DNA of 15,698 bases from Bacillota bacterium. GTDB taxonomy: Bacteria; Bacillota_A; Clostridia; DSM-8532. The translations under genes were made by a program, and so were the position numbers. The stretch lies in contig JAFADM010000476.1 in NCBI GenBank assembly GCA_023424865.1, forward strand, positions 1-15,698, given 5' to 3'. Below are positions 6,162 to 15,124 of the stretch, piece after piece; within the stretch, counting starts at the first letter, position 1; every line of letters begins with the position of its first letter. The notes under the pieces are model-generated. The model saw only the letters and a program-made list of their open reading frames with translations, did no database searches and was not told where the DNA came from.

Positions 6162-8651
6162 TTGAAAATCATTGCCCGTTACCTGTTTACATCCATACTG
6201 CAAAAGCCGTTTCGGCTTCTTCTCATACTTATGACCCTTTGCCTGTCCGGGGCTTCCATTCTGGCGTCGGTTTCCCTTTCGGATACCATGATCAAAACAA
6301 CAGAAAACACCTGGCGCTATGAATACGGGTTTTCAGATATTGTTATTACCTCCGATATCTCTTCAAAAAGTCGCTATTTTAACCCTTACAAAGCCGACAG
6401 CCTGAATAATTTCTTCACCTATACGGTTAAAAAAATGTCAGCAGGAGCAAAATTGGGCAAGGAACGGGTGACTCTCCACGGTTATACCCTGGAAACACTG
6501 AGGGAAATGATTTACCTTCCCTTTGTCCGTGAGCAGAATGTCAATCCCTTTGAAGGCAATAAAATTATTATCAGTGCCCGATTTGCCGAAGAAAAGGGAG
6601 TAGATGTGGGAGACATACTCACAGCCGAGATCAACCGCAACCGCCATTCCTTCGTCATCTGCGCCATAAGCTCCGCAAATGGCCCCTTTGCCTATGAAAA
6701 CGGCGGCTTCGGGGCCATTATCCCTTTTGAAAAAATGCAGGCGGCTCTGGGACAGCTGGGTAAGGCCGATACCCTTTACATAGGCCTCAAAGACAAGGGC
6801 GCAAAAAGCCGGATTTTATTAAAGCTTTCAACAATCTACACCGGCTTTAAGGTCAGCGAAACTTACTCCATGGATCATGTGCGTCTTCAAACCAACCGAA
6901 GCTCTGTGCCCTTCCTTTTTATGTCCGTCCTTCTCTGCCTTCTGGCCGTTTACGTTGTCTATGTCATCTTTCAGAATATCGTCCTTGAACGAATGCCCCA
7001 AATGGGAATTTACCGGGCGATCGGAGCAGGCAAAGGCCAGACACGGGCGGTTGTGCTTTTGGAGAGCGTGGCCTACGGCACCCTGGGGGGAGGTTTAAGC
7101 ATTGGCGCAGGTATGTCGTTACTGGCCGTTATTGCAAGGCATCTTTACCGGCAGGAGGCCGATGGAACCGTAGCTCTATCCGTTTCTGCCGATAATATAG
7201 CCCTGACGCTTCTGGCCACAGCGGGAATGAGCGCCGGGGGAGCTTTACTGTCACTTATGCAATACCGGGGGGCTTCCATAAGCGAGCTTATACGTAAAAG
7301 CCCGGTGGTCCGAAAGAAGGCCGGCTCCAGAGGGTTCATTCTGACAGGCTTTCTTTTTTCCGCATCCCTGGCGGTTTTATTCCTGTGGCGCTCGGTTGAC
7401 GGACTTGCCGTGTATATGGTATTAATCCTAATTATCATGGCTTCCGGCATTATTGCCGCCCCCCATGCTCAACAGCGATTCTGCGGCCTTTTAAAACGTG
7501 TGCTTAAAAACAAGGGCGGCTTTATTCAAATGGTATCCCTGACCATACAGAACCAGCGGGGCTTTCTCATTGCCTCAACCATTCTGTCGGTAATTGTTGC
7601 GACTACCCTTATTATCAATACCATTACCTTCAGCAATGACGAAGGGGCCAGACGCTACTTCCAAAGATTTCATTACCAATTGGAGTTTGCCACCGGCAAT
7701 CTGGCTCCTTCCCGGCTCAATCTCATAAGCCAGCTTCCCGGTGTCCTGGACCTATGCCCCAATTACTATTCAGGAAGCATGGAGGTGAAGGGTCAAAGCC
7801 TTTCCATTTATCGGGTGCATGGCGTTGATACCGGGGCTATTTCCGATTTTATGGCATTTACTTTTAAAAGTAAGCACGACGATCCTATCAGCGCTCTTGA
7901 CGAAGGCAGGAATATTTTACTTACAGGGGCTCTGGGGGATATTTACAATGTAGAGGAAGGCGATAGCCTTATTCTGAAATTCTTTGATTTTAACGGTACC
8001 TACAAGGAAGTTCCTTACACCATAATCGGCTTTTTTGACGATGATTATACAAAAATTGGAAGGTACGCCCTCATTTCCCTCACCCAATTCAAGGAGGATT
8101 TTAAAGCAAAGCAATACTCCTCCGTCTATATAAAATCCGAGGATACTCAGGCCACCGTCAACGCTTTAGCCGATGCTTACAGGCATGTCAATTATCAGAT
8201 GGAGACCGTCCGTGAAGCGGAATTGATGTCAAGGGAGGAAACCCGGCTTATCCTCTCCTCCATGAAGCTTATTTCCTACCTGTCCGTAATTACAGGAATC
8301 CTGGGTATGTTTTTTATTATGATGCTTTCCTTTAAAAGCCGTGTAAAGGAGCTGTCCATCTATGGCGCCATGGGCTTTTCCAGGTATGAGACAGGACGGA
8401 TGATTCTTCTGGAAATGCTGTTGTCAGGCTTTTTGGGCCTTTCAGGAGGAATTCTCCTGGGCATGGTAATAAGCTTTGCAGCACTTCCCAGGCTCATTGA
8501 TTCCCTGCAAATTGCTATGGCCCTCTTTTTCAGCCCCAATATACTTCTCCGCGCCGCCCTTCTTGGAACGGGCATCAGCGTGCTTTCCGGCATTGGCGGC
8601 CATGCCCTGCTCAGGAGCACCGCACTGTTGGGAGGTCTTCGAAGTGAGTGA
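6162..8651 (+). CDS. FtsX-like ABC transporter permease with two FtsX modules (829 residues)
   Basis: About ten membrane segments are visible: 17-39, then a large outer domain (40-245), segments near 248-271, 297-327, 345-366, 391-409, 415-434 and 467-489, a second outer domain (490-695), and segments near 702-725, 747-775 and 793-812. Each half carries the FtsX coupling motif: ERMPQMGIYRAIGAG (about 276-290) and RVKELSIYGAMGFS (about 727-740). One chain thus carries two MacB/LolC-like units. Such permeases extract or push lipids, peptides or lipoproteins outside the membrane using ATPase strokes rather than carrying solute through a channel. The start is TTG 6162, with GGAGGG (6150-6155) six bases upstream. 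A longer in-frame reading from TTG 6108 would overlap the lipoprotein gene and lacks a comparable ribosome site. Substrate is unknown. Confidence 0.9.
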   Translation: MKIIARYLFTSILQKPFRLLLILMTLCLSGASILASVSLSDTMIKTTENTWRYEYGFSDIVITSDISSKSRYFNPYKADSLNNFFTYTVKKMSAGAKLGKERVTLHGYTLETLREMIYLPFVREQNVNPFEGNKIIISARFAEEKGVDVGDILTAEINRNRHSFVICAISSANGPFAYENGGFGAIIPFEKMQAALGQLGKADTLYIGLKDKGAKSRILLKLSTIYTGFKVSETYSMDHVRLQTNRSSVPFLFMSVLLCLLAVYVVYVIFQNIVLERMPQMGIYRAIGAGKGQTRAVVLLESVAYGTLGGGLSIGAGMSLLAVIARHLYRQEADGTVALSVSADNIALTLLATAGMSAGGALLSLMQYRGASISELIRKSPVVRKKAGSRGFILTGFLFSASLAVLFLWRSVDGLAVYMVLILIIMASGIIAAPHAQQRFCGLLKRVLKNKGGFIQMVSLTIQNQRGFLIASTILSVIVATTLIINTITFSNDEGARRYFQRFHYQLEFATGNLAPSRLNLISQLPGVLDLCPNYYSGSMEVKGQSLSIYRVHGVDTGAISDFMAFTFKSKHDDPISALDEGRNILLTGALGDIYNVEEGDSLILKFFDFNGTYKEVPYTIIGFFDDDYTKIGRYALISLTQFKEDFKAKQYSSVYIKSEDTQATVNALADAYRHVNYQMETVREAELMSREETRLILSSMKLISYLSVITGILGMFFIMMLSFKSRVKELSIYGAMGFSRYETGRMILLEMLLSGFLGLSGGILLGMVISFAALPRLIDSLQIAMALFFSPNILLRAALLGTGISVLSGIGGHALLRSTALLGGLRSE

Positions 8652-9312
8652 ATATGCCATCCTGGCAAAGGACATTACCAAACGCTATGTAAACGGCGAG
8701 GCAGGTACGGAGGTATTAAAGGGTGTCAGCGTCCAGATATCGCCGGGAGAGTTTTGTGCTATTATGGGACAATCCGGTTCGGGAAAAAGCACCCTCCTGC
8801 ATATCCTGGGCACACTGGATGAGCCTACCGGCGGAACTCTGGAAATTATGGGCCGGAAGACGGAGGCGCTCCCGGACAGGCAGAAGGCCCTCCTGAGGCG
8901 AAAGACCATCGGCTTTATTTTTCAGTCCTTCTATCTGATTCCGGGCATTTCGATTTATGAAAATGTGATGATGCCCAATCTCATGGATCGCAGGAAGGTG
9001 GATCACGCTTACCTACAATACCTTTTGGAGACAGTGGGGCTGATGCACAGAAAGGCTCATCTTCCTTCCCAGCTATCAGGGGGTGAGCAGCAGCGGGGGG
9101 CTATTGCCCGTGCACTGGCAAACCGCCCTCCGCTTCTTCTGGCCGATGAACCCACGGGCAACCTGGACTCAAAAAATTCTCTGCAAATCATAGAGCTGCT
9201 GCATAAAATCAATTGCGATAACAAGGTCACCATTGTAATGGTTACCCACTCGGCGGAGCTGGCTTCGGAATGCGGCAGGATAATCACGGTAAAGGATGGG
9301 AGAATCGCATGA
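8644..9312 (+). CDS. ABC transporter ATPase, MacB/LolD type (first copy)
   Basis: The 222-residue nucleotide-binding subunit has Walker A GQSGSGKST (42-50), Q-loop Gln94 (FIFQSF), canonical signature LSGGE (144-148), Walker B LLLADE (164-169), D-loop NLDS and switch His202. It is close to the LolD/FtsE/MacB family that works with FtsX-like permeases. Start GTG 8644 has GGGAGG at 8630-8635 and overlaps the permease end by 8 bases. The frame is open upstream to an ATG at 8476, but that lies inside the permease gene and adds residues foreign to the family. The overlap with the double-module permease makes it the natural partner for that protein, acting as a homodimer on the inner membrane face. 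Confidence 0.95.
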   Translation: MSEYAILAKDITKRYVNGEAGTEVLKGVSVQISPGEFCAIMGQSGSGKSTLLHILGTLDEPTGGTLEIMGRKTEALPDRQKALLRRKTIGFIFQSFYLIPGISIYENVMMPNLMDRRKVDHAYLQYLLETVGLMHRKAHLPSQLSGGEQQRGAIARALANRPPLLLADEPTGNLDSKNSLQIIELLHKINCDNKVTIVMVTHSAELASECGRIITVKDGRIA

Positions 9313-10757
9313 CAAAAAAGAAGCTCTTGAATAAAAAGACCTGGATCCTTTTCATGGCGCTTTTCATGGCAGGGTCCCCTGCCTTTTCGGGCTGCAGCAA
9401 GGAAGCAGAGGAAGCCCCTTTACCAACACCTGTCGAAGACGAGCGGATTACCTTATTTGGAACTGTTGCATGGCAGGAAAGCTCTGAGGTCTCCCTTCCC
9501 TTTGACATAAAAATCAATTCGATTTCTGTTCGAAGCGGCCAGCCCGTGAGTAAGGGGGATATCCTCTTCAGCGTGGACGTTGAGGCGCTTGCAGGGGAGA
9601 GCTCCTCAACGGAAGAAGCCCTTGCCATTCTTGAACTGAAAAAAAGCAGCTATGAAAGAGAGCTGGAGGCCGAGTCCGCTTCTCTGGACGGCTATTTGGA
9701 GGAAGCACGGCAAAACCGCTCCCGCTTAATTATCGCGGCACCCCACGAGGGAAGAGTGCTTGATGTACAAGTTAAAGAAGGGGACAAGATTACCAAGGGG
9801 CAGAAGCTCAGTCGTTTTGTGGACGACAGGCGTATGCTTCTTAGAGTAAATTTCATTCAGGGTTATGAGGATGCCGTAAAGCCGGGCATGGCTGCACAAG
9901 TATCCTTTCCGGACAATATGGATCAGGTGCCGGCCACGGTGGAAAAAGTGGAAAGGGCCGGAGGTAAGTCTCCCCAAGGGGTGCCTTTATTGGAGGCCGT
10001 GCTAGTAATGGAGAACCCCGGAGCTCTAACAGAGGGTATGACAGCTTACGGTGCTGTTCTTTCCGATAAGCTGGGAACCCTCACGCCTATTGAGGCAGGC
10101 ACTCTTGCCTATTACCGGGATACGCCGATTAACGCCCTAACCGACGGCATGGCAGAAGCTCTTCTCATGAAAGAAGGGTATGCCTTTAAAGAAGGAGAGA
10201 CACTTTTAAAGCTTACTAAAGAGGTTCAGGAGGCGGGGGCGGAAAAGGCCTACACTCTAAGCGCCGGAGCCCGGATAGACGCCAAAACGGCTCTCGTCAG
10301 GGAAACGGAAAATCAGATTTTGCAGTTAAGGGAAAAACTTGATATTATGAAAAGAGTCATAAAGGGTGAGCTTTACAGTCACTTAAGGATGGATGAAACG
10401 GGTACAGTCCGGGCGGCAGAGGACGGTTTTCTTGCCGATAAAGTTATGGAAGCGGGAAAGGAACGCATTAAGGCCAATGAACCGCTTTTAGTCCTGGCCT
10501 CCCTGAATTCCCTGGAAGCTGTATGCTATGCCGAGGAACAACTTGCAAGGCATATCCGGCCAGGGGATAAGGCTCAGGTCTCCCTTTACTCCGACACTAC
10601 AGCCATAGCCTTGGGACAGGTGGCCTATGTCTCCCAGAAAGCCGTGGTTCAAAATGGAGAGACCATGATTGAAGTTGTGATAGAGTACGAGGATGAGGGC
10701 AGAAAGCTTCTCCCCGGCTATAATATCGTGGCCAAAATAACGCCTGCCAAAAATTAG
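9309..10757 (+). CDS. Lipoprotein membrane-fusion (HlyD/MacA-like) adaptor with apparent tandem modules
   Basis: The 482-residue protein has a signal peptide with lipobox FSGC (Cys29). Residues 65-89 look like the first half of a biotinyl-lipoyl fold (INSISVRSGQPVSKGDILFSV). A helical hairpin (about 101-140) leads to the second half (about 142-170, APHEGRVLDVQVKEGDKITKG), then a beta domain. The pattern seems to repeat: a degenerate lipoyl-like half (265-302, EGYAFKEGETLLKL), charged helices (about 315-355), a second half (365-397, AAEDGFLADKVMEAGKERIKANEPLLVLA) and a final beta domain to 482. MacA/YknX-type adaptors normally have one such unit. It should sit outside the membrane and bridge the permeases. 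The ATG at 9309 overlaps the ATPase stop by 4 bases, with GGGAG at 9298-9302. The open frame upstream to ATG 9270 lies within the ATPase gene. Confidence 0.87.
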   Translation: MTKKKLLNKKTWILFMALFMAGSPAFSGCSKEAEEAPLPTPVEDERITLFGTVAWQESSEVSLPFDIKINSISVRSGQPVSKGDILFSVDVEALAGESSSTEEALAILELKKSSYERELEAESASLDGYLEEARQNRSRLIIAAPHEGRVLDVQVKEGDKITKGQKLSRFVDDRRMLLRVNFIQGYEDAVKPGMAAQVSFPDNMDQVPATVEKVERAGGKSPQGVPLLEAVLVMENPGALTEGMTAYGAVLSDKLGTLTPIEAGTLAYYRDTPINALTDGMAEALLMKEGYAFKEGETLLKLTKEVQEAGAEKAYTLSAGARIDAKTALVRETENQILQLREKLDIMKRVIKGELYSHLRMDETGTVRAAEDGFLADKVMEAGKERIKANEPLLVLASLNSLEAVCYAEEQLARHIRPGDKAQVSLYSDTTAIALGQVAYVSQKAVVQNGETMIEVVIEYEDEGRKLLPGYNIVAKITPAKN

Positions 10758-10777
10758 ACCAAGGGAGTAGGATAAGA

Positions 10778-11923
10778 ATGAAGCTTCTGTCCAATTTAAG
10801 GTATTTCAGCCATAACAAATCCAGGCTCCTTCTTCTGGTTGTCCCCTTATTTCTGAGTGTGGTTTTACTTTATACCGTTCATATGATCATTACTTCCTAT
10901 TCTGAACTGCAATACAACGCCTTTTTAGAGACCCGCAAGGCTTATACCAGTATTCAATCCAGAAGCAGCCTCATTACCGGCGATCTCCTTCAGGCGCTTA
11001 AACTACATGAGAATACGGACAAAATTATCCCCTGCATACTAAGCTATACGGAAATAGACGGTGTTATCTCAACCGTAGGCATTCGCATTTATGCCCTTAA
11101 TGAAGGGGATTTGGAGGAGCTTGTCCGGAGCATGGAGCTCACCCTGTCCTCGGGAAGGCTCCCACGGCCGGGAACCCGGGAAATCGCCCTTCACGAAACC
11201 GTCCTTAAGAATAAGAGGCTGGCCATAGGGGATACCATAGGCAATGAGGTGACCTCGGAGGAAAAGCTTACCGGTTCCTTTGAAATTGTAGGTGCTTTAA
11301 GAGGAAAGGCTATCGCAGGCTTCTCCTCTCTGGAAACCTGGAGGGCTCAAACGGGCGTTGAAAATCCGCTGAAATACGGTATGCTCATTTATCCCAAAAA
11401 AGGTATGCTGGAAGCACTCAACCGTTACATCAATTATCTGCCCCTGAACGGATATGATATCAGCAGCTACAGCCTCAACTCCAGTTCCATTGAGAAGTCC
11501 TTTGAGAGTATCCGCATTATTCTGACAATTATTTATACCGCTGTTCTCATGATTGTTTCCCTGTGTCTCGGATTCCTTACCTATCTTTTTTATAACGGGA
11601 GGCTGAGAGAGTTTGCCATGATGTACATTATGGGTTATTCCAAGCAAAGCCTTTTGCTTCGCAGCCTTCTTGAAATTCTGGTAATTAATTCGAGTACGGT
11701 TATAATGGGTATCTTTTTTTCTGTTTTAACCGGTAAGGTTTTAAACTTAATTTATTTTGCAGGCCGGGGTACACCCCTTCTCCTTTTCAGCTCCGAAACA
11801 CTGGTGCTGTCTCTCTGCGCGCCCATGCTTTGTGTCGTCGCCCAGCTCGTAGCCGTCCTCCTGCCCTTATACCGCGGGAATATGCTGGAGGTTATCGAGC
11901 AGGAGAATGGAGGTCTCACTTGA
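10778..11923 (+). CDS. FtsX-like ABC transporter permease, single module (381 residues)
   Basis: One membrane segment near 17-40 is followed by an extracytoplasmic domain (about 41-245, with a MacB-like small beta region near GSFEIVGALRGKAIAGF). Three C-terminal segments follow (about 249-272, 295-318 and 335-363). The FtsX coupling region is visible as LREFAMMYIMGYSKQS (about 276-291). This is the usual length and topology of MacB/LolC-like permeases without an ATPase domain, unlike the double-length permease upstream, so two copies would be needed per complex. AAGGGAG (10761-10767) lies 10 bases before the ATG. The gene starts 20 bases after the adaptor and ends overlapping the next ATPase. 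Direct interaction with the adaptor is inferred from gene order. Confidence 0.9.
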   Translation: MKLLSNLRYFSHNKSRLLLLVVPLFLSVVLLYTVHMIITSYSELQYNAFLETRKAYTSIQSRSSLITGDLLQALKLHENTDKIIPCILSYTEIDGVISTVGIRIYALNEGDLEELVRSMELTLSSGRLPRPGTREIALHETVLKNKRLAIGDTIGNEVTSEEKLTGSFEIVGALRGKAIAGFSSLETWRAQTGVENPLKYGMLIYPKKGMLEALNRYINYLPLNGYDISSYSLNSSSIEKSFESIRIILTIIYTAVLMIVSLCLGFLTYLFYNGRLREFAMMYIMGYSKQSLLLRSLLEILVINSSTVIMGIFFSVLTGKVLNLIYFAGRGTPLLLFSSETLVLSLCAPMLCVVAQLVAVLLPLYRGNMLEVIEQENGGLT

Positions 11924-12573
11924 TTATTGAAGCACGGGAATTAACCCTTCTCTTTGACGGGGAAAAGGATTCCATAACTGTTGCCGTGGACAATTTGGAC
12001 CTCACGGTGGGCAACAGAGAAAGTATTGGCATTATGGGTCCTTCGGGAAGTGGAAAAAGCTCTCTTCTCTATCTGCTTTCCGGCCTTAAAAAGCCCACCT
12101 CAGGTTCTGTCTACTATGATAACCAGGATCTTTCCCTACTTGGAGAAAATGAAAAAAACAGTATCCGGCGGGAAAGGATCGGCTTTATCTTTCAAAGGCA
12201 TTACCTCATATCTCATTTGACTCTATTAGAAAATATCCTGCTCCCCCTTCAAACCGTTTCCAATGAAGCTCTCCCCTATGCCCTTGAGCTTATGGAAGCC
12301 CTTGGCATAGGGAAATACCGGGATAAAAAGCCCCATCAGCTCTCAGTGGGTGAAAGGCAGAAGGCAGCCGTGCTGCGGGCAATGGTATCCAAACCGGAAA
12401 TACTTTTTGCCGATGAACCCACCGCCGCTTTGGATATGGATTCGGCCATGGCTGTCATGGATTTGCTTGAGAGCATAAAGCCCCGAACCAGCCTGGTTGT
12501 GGTTACCCATGATTTTAAAATACTGAAAAATGCGGACCGAATCTTCAATCTCCGTGACGGCAGGTTTGTCTAA
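11920..12573 (+). CDS. ABC transporter ATPase, MacB/LolD type (second copy)
   Basis: The 217-residue subunit has Walker A GPSGSGKSS (40-48), Q-loop Gln92 (FIFQRH), signature LSVGE (141-145), Walker B ILFADE (161-166), D-loop AALDMD and switch His197. The signature differs from the LSGGQ/LSGGE norm by having Val at the third position, while the second Gly remains. The D-loop also differs from the NLDS of the first ATPase. The start is TTG 11920, overlapping the permease stop by 4 bases (TTGA), with GGAGGT at 11909-11914 five bases upstream. The open frame extends back to ATG 11830 inside the permease gene, but that reading has no support. It should pair with the short permease. No clear terminator follows, so readthrough into the AraC gene is possible. 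Confidence 0.93.
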   Translation: MIIEARELTLLFDGEKDSITVAVDNLDLTVGNRESIGIMGPSGSGKSSLLYLLSGLKKPTSGSVYYDNQDLSLLGENEKNSIRRERIGFIFQRHYLISHLTLLENILLPLQTVSNEALPYALELMEALGIGKYRDKKPHQLSVGERQKAAVLRAMVSKPEILFADEPTAALDMDSAMAVMDLLESIKPRTSLVVVTHDFKILKNADRIFNLRDGRFV

Positions 12574-12621
12574 CCCTCTCTGAATTCGGATTTATTTTGC
12601 TCCTCTCGCTTGTCCTGTTTA

Positions 12622-12630
12622 TGGTATTAT
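12622..12630 (+). promoter_or_regulatory. Possible extended -10 promoter for the AraC-type regulator
   Basis: TGG followed by TATTAT gives an extended -10 box 40 bases before the regulator start; no good -35 lies at normal spacing. In the leader, TCCGA (12650-12654) and TCGGA (12661-12665) would hold the ribosome site AAGGAG in a 6-base loop. Confidence 0.4.
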
Positions 12631-12669
12631 TAGGATGAGATCAGGCAGATCCGAAAGGAGTCGGAACGG

Positions 12670-15039
12670 ATGAACCCAGCAGCAGGAAATCGGCCGGACA
12701 AAAAAGAGGAGCCCCGAAAGAAATCCGGTCAGAGAACGGTATTTCACAAATTCGTTTTTACCTATGTGGCCCTGGTGCTTCTTATTACCCTCACTCTCGG
12801 CATTACTTCCTCCGTACTTTCGGCGGGGCTTTATAACAGGGAAATCGAAAAGCATAACAGTCTGCTATTGGACCAATATGTAGGTCTTATCGAAGTTGAG
12901 GCATGGAACAAGGCCTATAGCATTACAGCTGCTCTTTTGAGCGGCTCAGGCATGTCCGTGAGCCTGAATCAGTTTCTTCTTTCCAACACGGTGGATCTTC
13001 CCACTATCAATTACATACGCAAGGATTTGAATTATCTGGCTTTTGAAGCTTCGGATATTGTCCGGGCAGTCCATGTGTACGATAAGAGCCGGGACATTTT
13101 GCTTTCCTCAGAATTCGGCCTTAAATACCTCAATACCTATGAAACACTCCGGGATCAACGGTTAAACTGGCTTTCCGCAGTTACAGGCCAGAAGCTTTCA
13201 TCCCTATGGTTCTCCTCCGATTACTCAGAAGAGGGCCTTTCCAAGCGTTCCCTGCTTCTTGTAAGAACCTATCCTGCCGCCGCTTCCATTGAAGCCTGCA
13301 AGGGCTATGTGGCTGTCGAAATGAATGAAAGCTATATTAAGGGCCTGTTTTCTCAAATTGTGTCCAATGCCGGCGATCGTCTGATGATGGTGGACGGGCA
13401 GGGGAATGTCCTCTCCGAAACAGGCAAAAGTATGACCGGTTCATCCGAAAAGGGACTGGCAAAGCTTTCCCAATTGGGTCTTACGGATTTGGACTTTCTC
13501 CAAAGCACCCAAAGCGGAGGATTTACGGGGCCACTGGATGGAAGCATGCATTACTTTACCTACTCTTCCCCTTTTACCAATGGCTGGCGCCTTGTAATGG
13601 CCACCCATCTGGAGAGCTTTTATGCCGCTTCCAGGTATATCCTTAAAACCCTGGCCCTTATCTGTACCGGCTCCATCCTTCTTGGCCTGCTGGTGGCCTT
13701 CCTCTTCGCCCGTAAAATGTACACCCCCTTAAGAACTCTCACAAATAAGCTGAAAACCATTTCCCTTACACAGACCCCCTCCCTTTCCGGTCAGAATGAA
13801 TACGCCTTTATCGACAGCTCCATTTTAAGGCTCAGCGACAAAATATCCACCTTAAGCAAAAAGCTTGAGCAAAATCTTCCTCTCATCAAATACAATCTTG
13901 TGGTAAGCCTCATTAACCATGCCGTATCAAACCGGGCGGAGCTGGAAGAGCGGCTGGAGCTTTTGGGGCTGACGCTTCAGTGGACCTCCTTTAACGTTCT
14001 TCTCATTGTAATGGATGAAAAGCTGACCGATATGCTGGAGCTTAAAAACACCCAGCTGGCCAAATTTGGTCTTCGGGATCAGGTTGAAAGCCTGAGTGAC
14101 GGAGACAGCCTTTATATTGCCGGAGATACAGGTCATAATGAAGTGGCCGTGCTCCTGTTCAGCCGCAGTCAGGATGCCGGACCCGTCCTTGCAGCCATGG
14201 AAGACTATTTGCGAGAGCAGCATTACGGCAACAGCGTTTCTCTATCACTGGGGGACTGGACAGAAGACCCCTTAAAGCTTCAGGAGGCTTACAGAAGTGC
14301 CAAAAACGCCGCCAAATACAAATTCTTCATGCCGGAGCGCATTCTTTTTCTTTCCAATGAGCTGTGCGACGGTCCGGGCCAGCCCGCCAGGCTAGATCGC
14401 TTTGTTAAGGACTTTGACAAGGCTCTGCGCACCGGCAAGGCCGCCTCGGCCCTCTCCCCGGTGGTAGAATTCTCACAAGCTGCCGCATCGGGCCAGTTTC
14501 TCTATGACGACCTTAACGCCCGCCTTTTGCAGCTCATTTCTCTTTTCTCCAACTACGCCAAGAGCCTCAACCTAAAGGTTAAGGACATGGTGGATGAATT
14601 CGAGGGCAAGTTTGCGGAAATATCCGATATGAGGGAATTCATGGAATGGTTTGGCGAGGCTGTGGCCAAAATTCTTGCTTACAGGGATCAGCAGGTGGAC
14701 GAGCGCGTGGAGGACAGCGTAGGATTGGTAAAAAAATACATAAATGAAAATTTAGGCAGTGATCTGAGCCTGGGTTATCTTGCCGAAGCGGCAGGCGTCA
14801 GCTCCAGCTATTTAAGCCGTATTTTCAAGGACAGTATCGGCATGAATCTTGTGGATTACATTACCAGCCGCCGGATGGAAAAGGCAAAGGAACTCCTGGA
14901 AAAAACCGATCTCCATATTGAAACCATTGCCGCCCAGGTAGGTTTTCCTACTCATCATTATTTCAGCAAGCGCTTCAAGCAGTATTACGGCTATCCGCCC
15001 AAGTATTTTCGATTCATGCAGCAAAACAAGTCAGAGTAA
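12670..15039 (+). CDS. Membrane-anchored AraC-family transcriptional regulator (sensor-HTH fusion)
   Basis: The 789-residue protein has a basic N-terminus, membrane segment 1 (about 28-52), an extracytoplasmic Cache-like sensor (about 53-320, with motifs such as HVYDKSRDILLSS and GWRLVMATHLESFY) and membrane segment 2 (about 323-348). A linker, an unrecognised cytoplasmic region (about 400-670) and a C-terminal AraC double helix-turn-helix (about 685-785) follow. The AraC part shows LSLGYLAEAAGVSSSYLSRIFK, split by family convention into a first HTH, then VDYITSRRMEKAKELL and IETIAAQVGFPTHHYFSKRFKQYYGYPPKYFR. This is the one-component design common in Paenibacillaceae beside LplB/YtcP/LplA-type sugar transporters. 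An external sugar, or a binding protein carrying it, would be sensed across the membrane. The start has AAAGGAG at 12654-12660, nine bases upstream. The likely target is the permease operon beginning at 15304. Effector unknown. Confidence 0.92.
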   Translation: MNPAAGNRPDKKEEPRKKSGQRTVFHKFVFTYVALVLLITLTLGITSSVLSAGLYNREIEKHNSLLLDQYVGLIEVEAWNKAYSITAALLSGSGMSVSLNQFLLSNTVDLPTINYIRKDLNYLAFEASDIVRAVHVYDKSRDILLSSEFGLKYLNTYETLRDQRLNWLSAVTGQKLSSLWFSSDYSEEGLSKRSLLLVRTYPAAASIEACKGYVAVEMNESYIKGLFSQIVSNAGDRLMMVDGQGNVLSETGKSMTGSSEKGLAKLSQLGLTDLDFLQSTQSGGFTGPLDGSMHYFTYSSPFTNGWRLVMATHLESFYAASRYILKTLALICTGSILLGLLVAFLFARKMYTPLRTLTNKLKTISLTQTPSLSGQNEYAFIDSSILRLSDKISTLSKKLEQNLPLIKYNLVVSLINHAVSNRAELEERLELLGLTLQWTSFNVLLIVMDEKLTDMLELKNTQLAKFGLRDQVESLSDGDSLYIAGDTGHNEVAVLLFSRSQDAGPVLAAMEDYLREQHYGNSVSLSLGDWTEDPLKLQEAYRSAKNAAKYKFFMPERILFLSNELCDGPGQPARLDRFVKDFDKALRTGKAASALSPVVEFSQAAASGQFLYDDLNARLLQLISLFSNYAKSLNLKVKDMVDEFEGKFAEISDMREFMEWFGEAVAKILAYRDQQVDERVEDSVGLVKKYINENLGSDLSLGYLAEAAGVSSSYLSRIFKDSIGMNLVDYITSRRMEKAKELLEKTDLHIETIAAQVGFPTHHYFSKRFKQYYGYPPKYFRFMQQNKSE

Positions 15040-15078
15040 GGCTTCCATTCTTCTACCCCTTTACTGGGATCCTTTCAG

Positions 15079-15121
15079 AAAAGCAAAAGGTTTGTATTAG
15101 CCAAAGGCATAAAAAGCAAAA
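15079..15121. repeat. Direct repeat AAAAGCAAAA, candidate AraC-type operator
   Basis: The 10-base word occurs at 15079-15088 and 15112-15121, 33 bases apart, close to three helical turns. The second copy ends four bases before the likely -35 box at 15125. Paired direct sites just upstream of -35 are typical of AraC-family activators; binding is inferred. The words are A-rich, so chance is possible. Confidence 0.35.
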
Positions 15122-15124
15122 TCC

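Noticed and set aside
12574..12669. Terminator between the second ATPase and the AraC gene
   Set aside because: No stem followed by a T run is present; the boundary remains open to readthrough.
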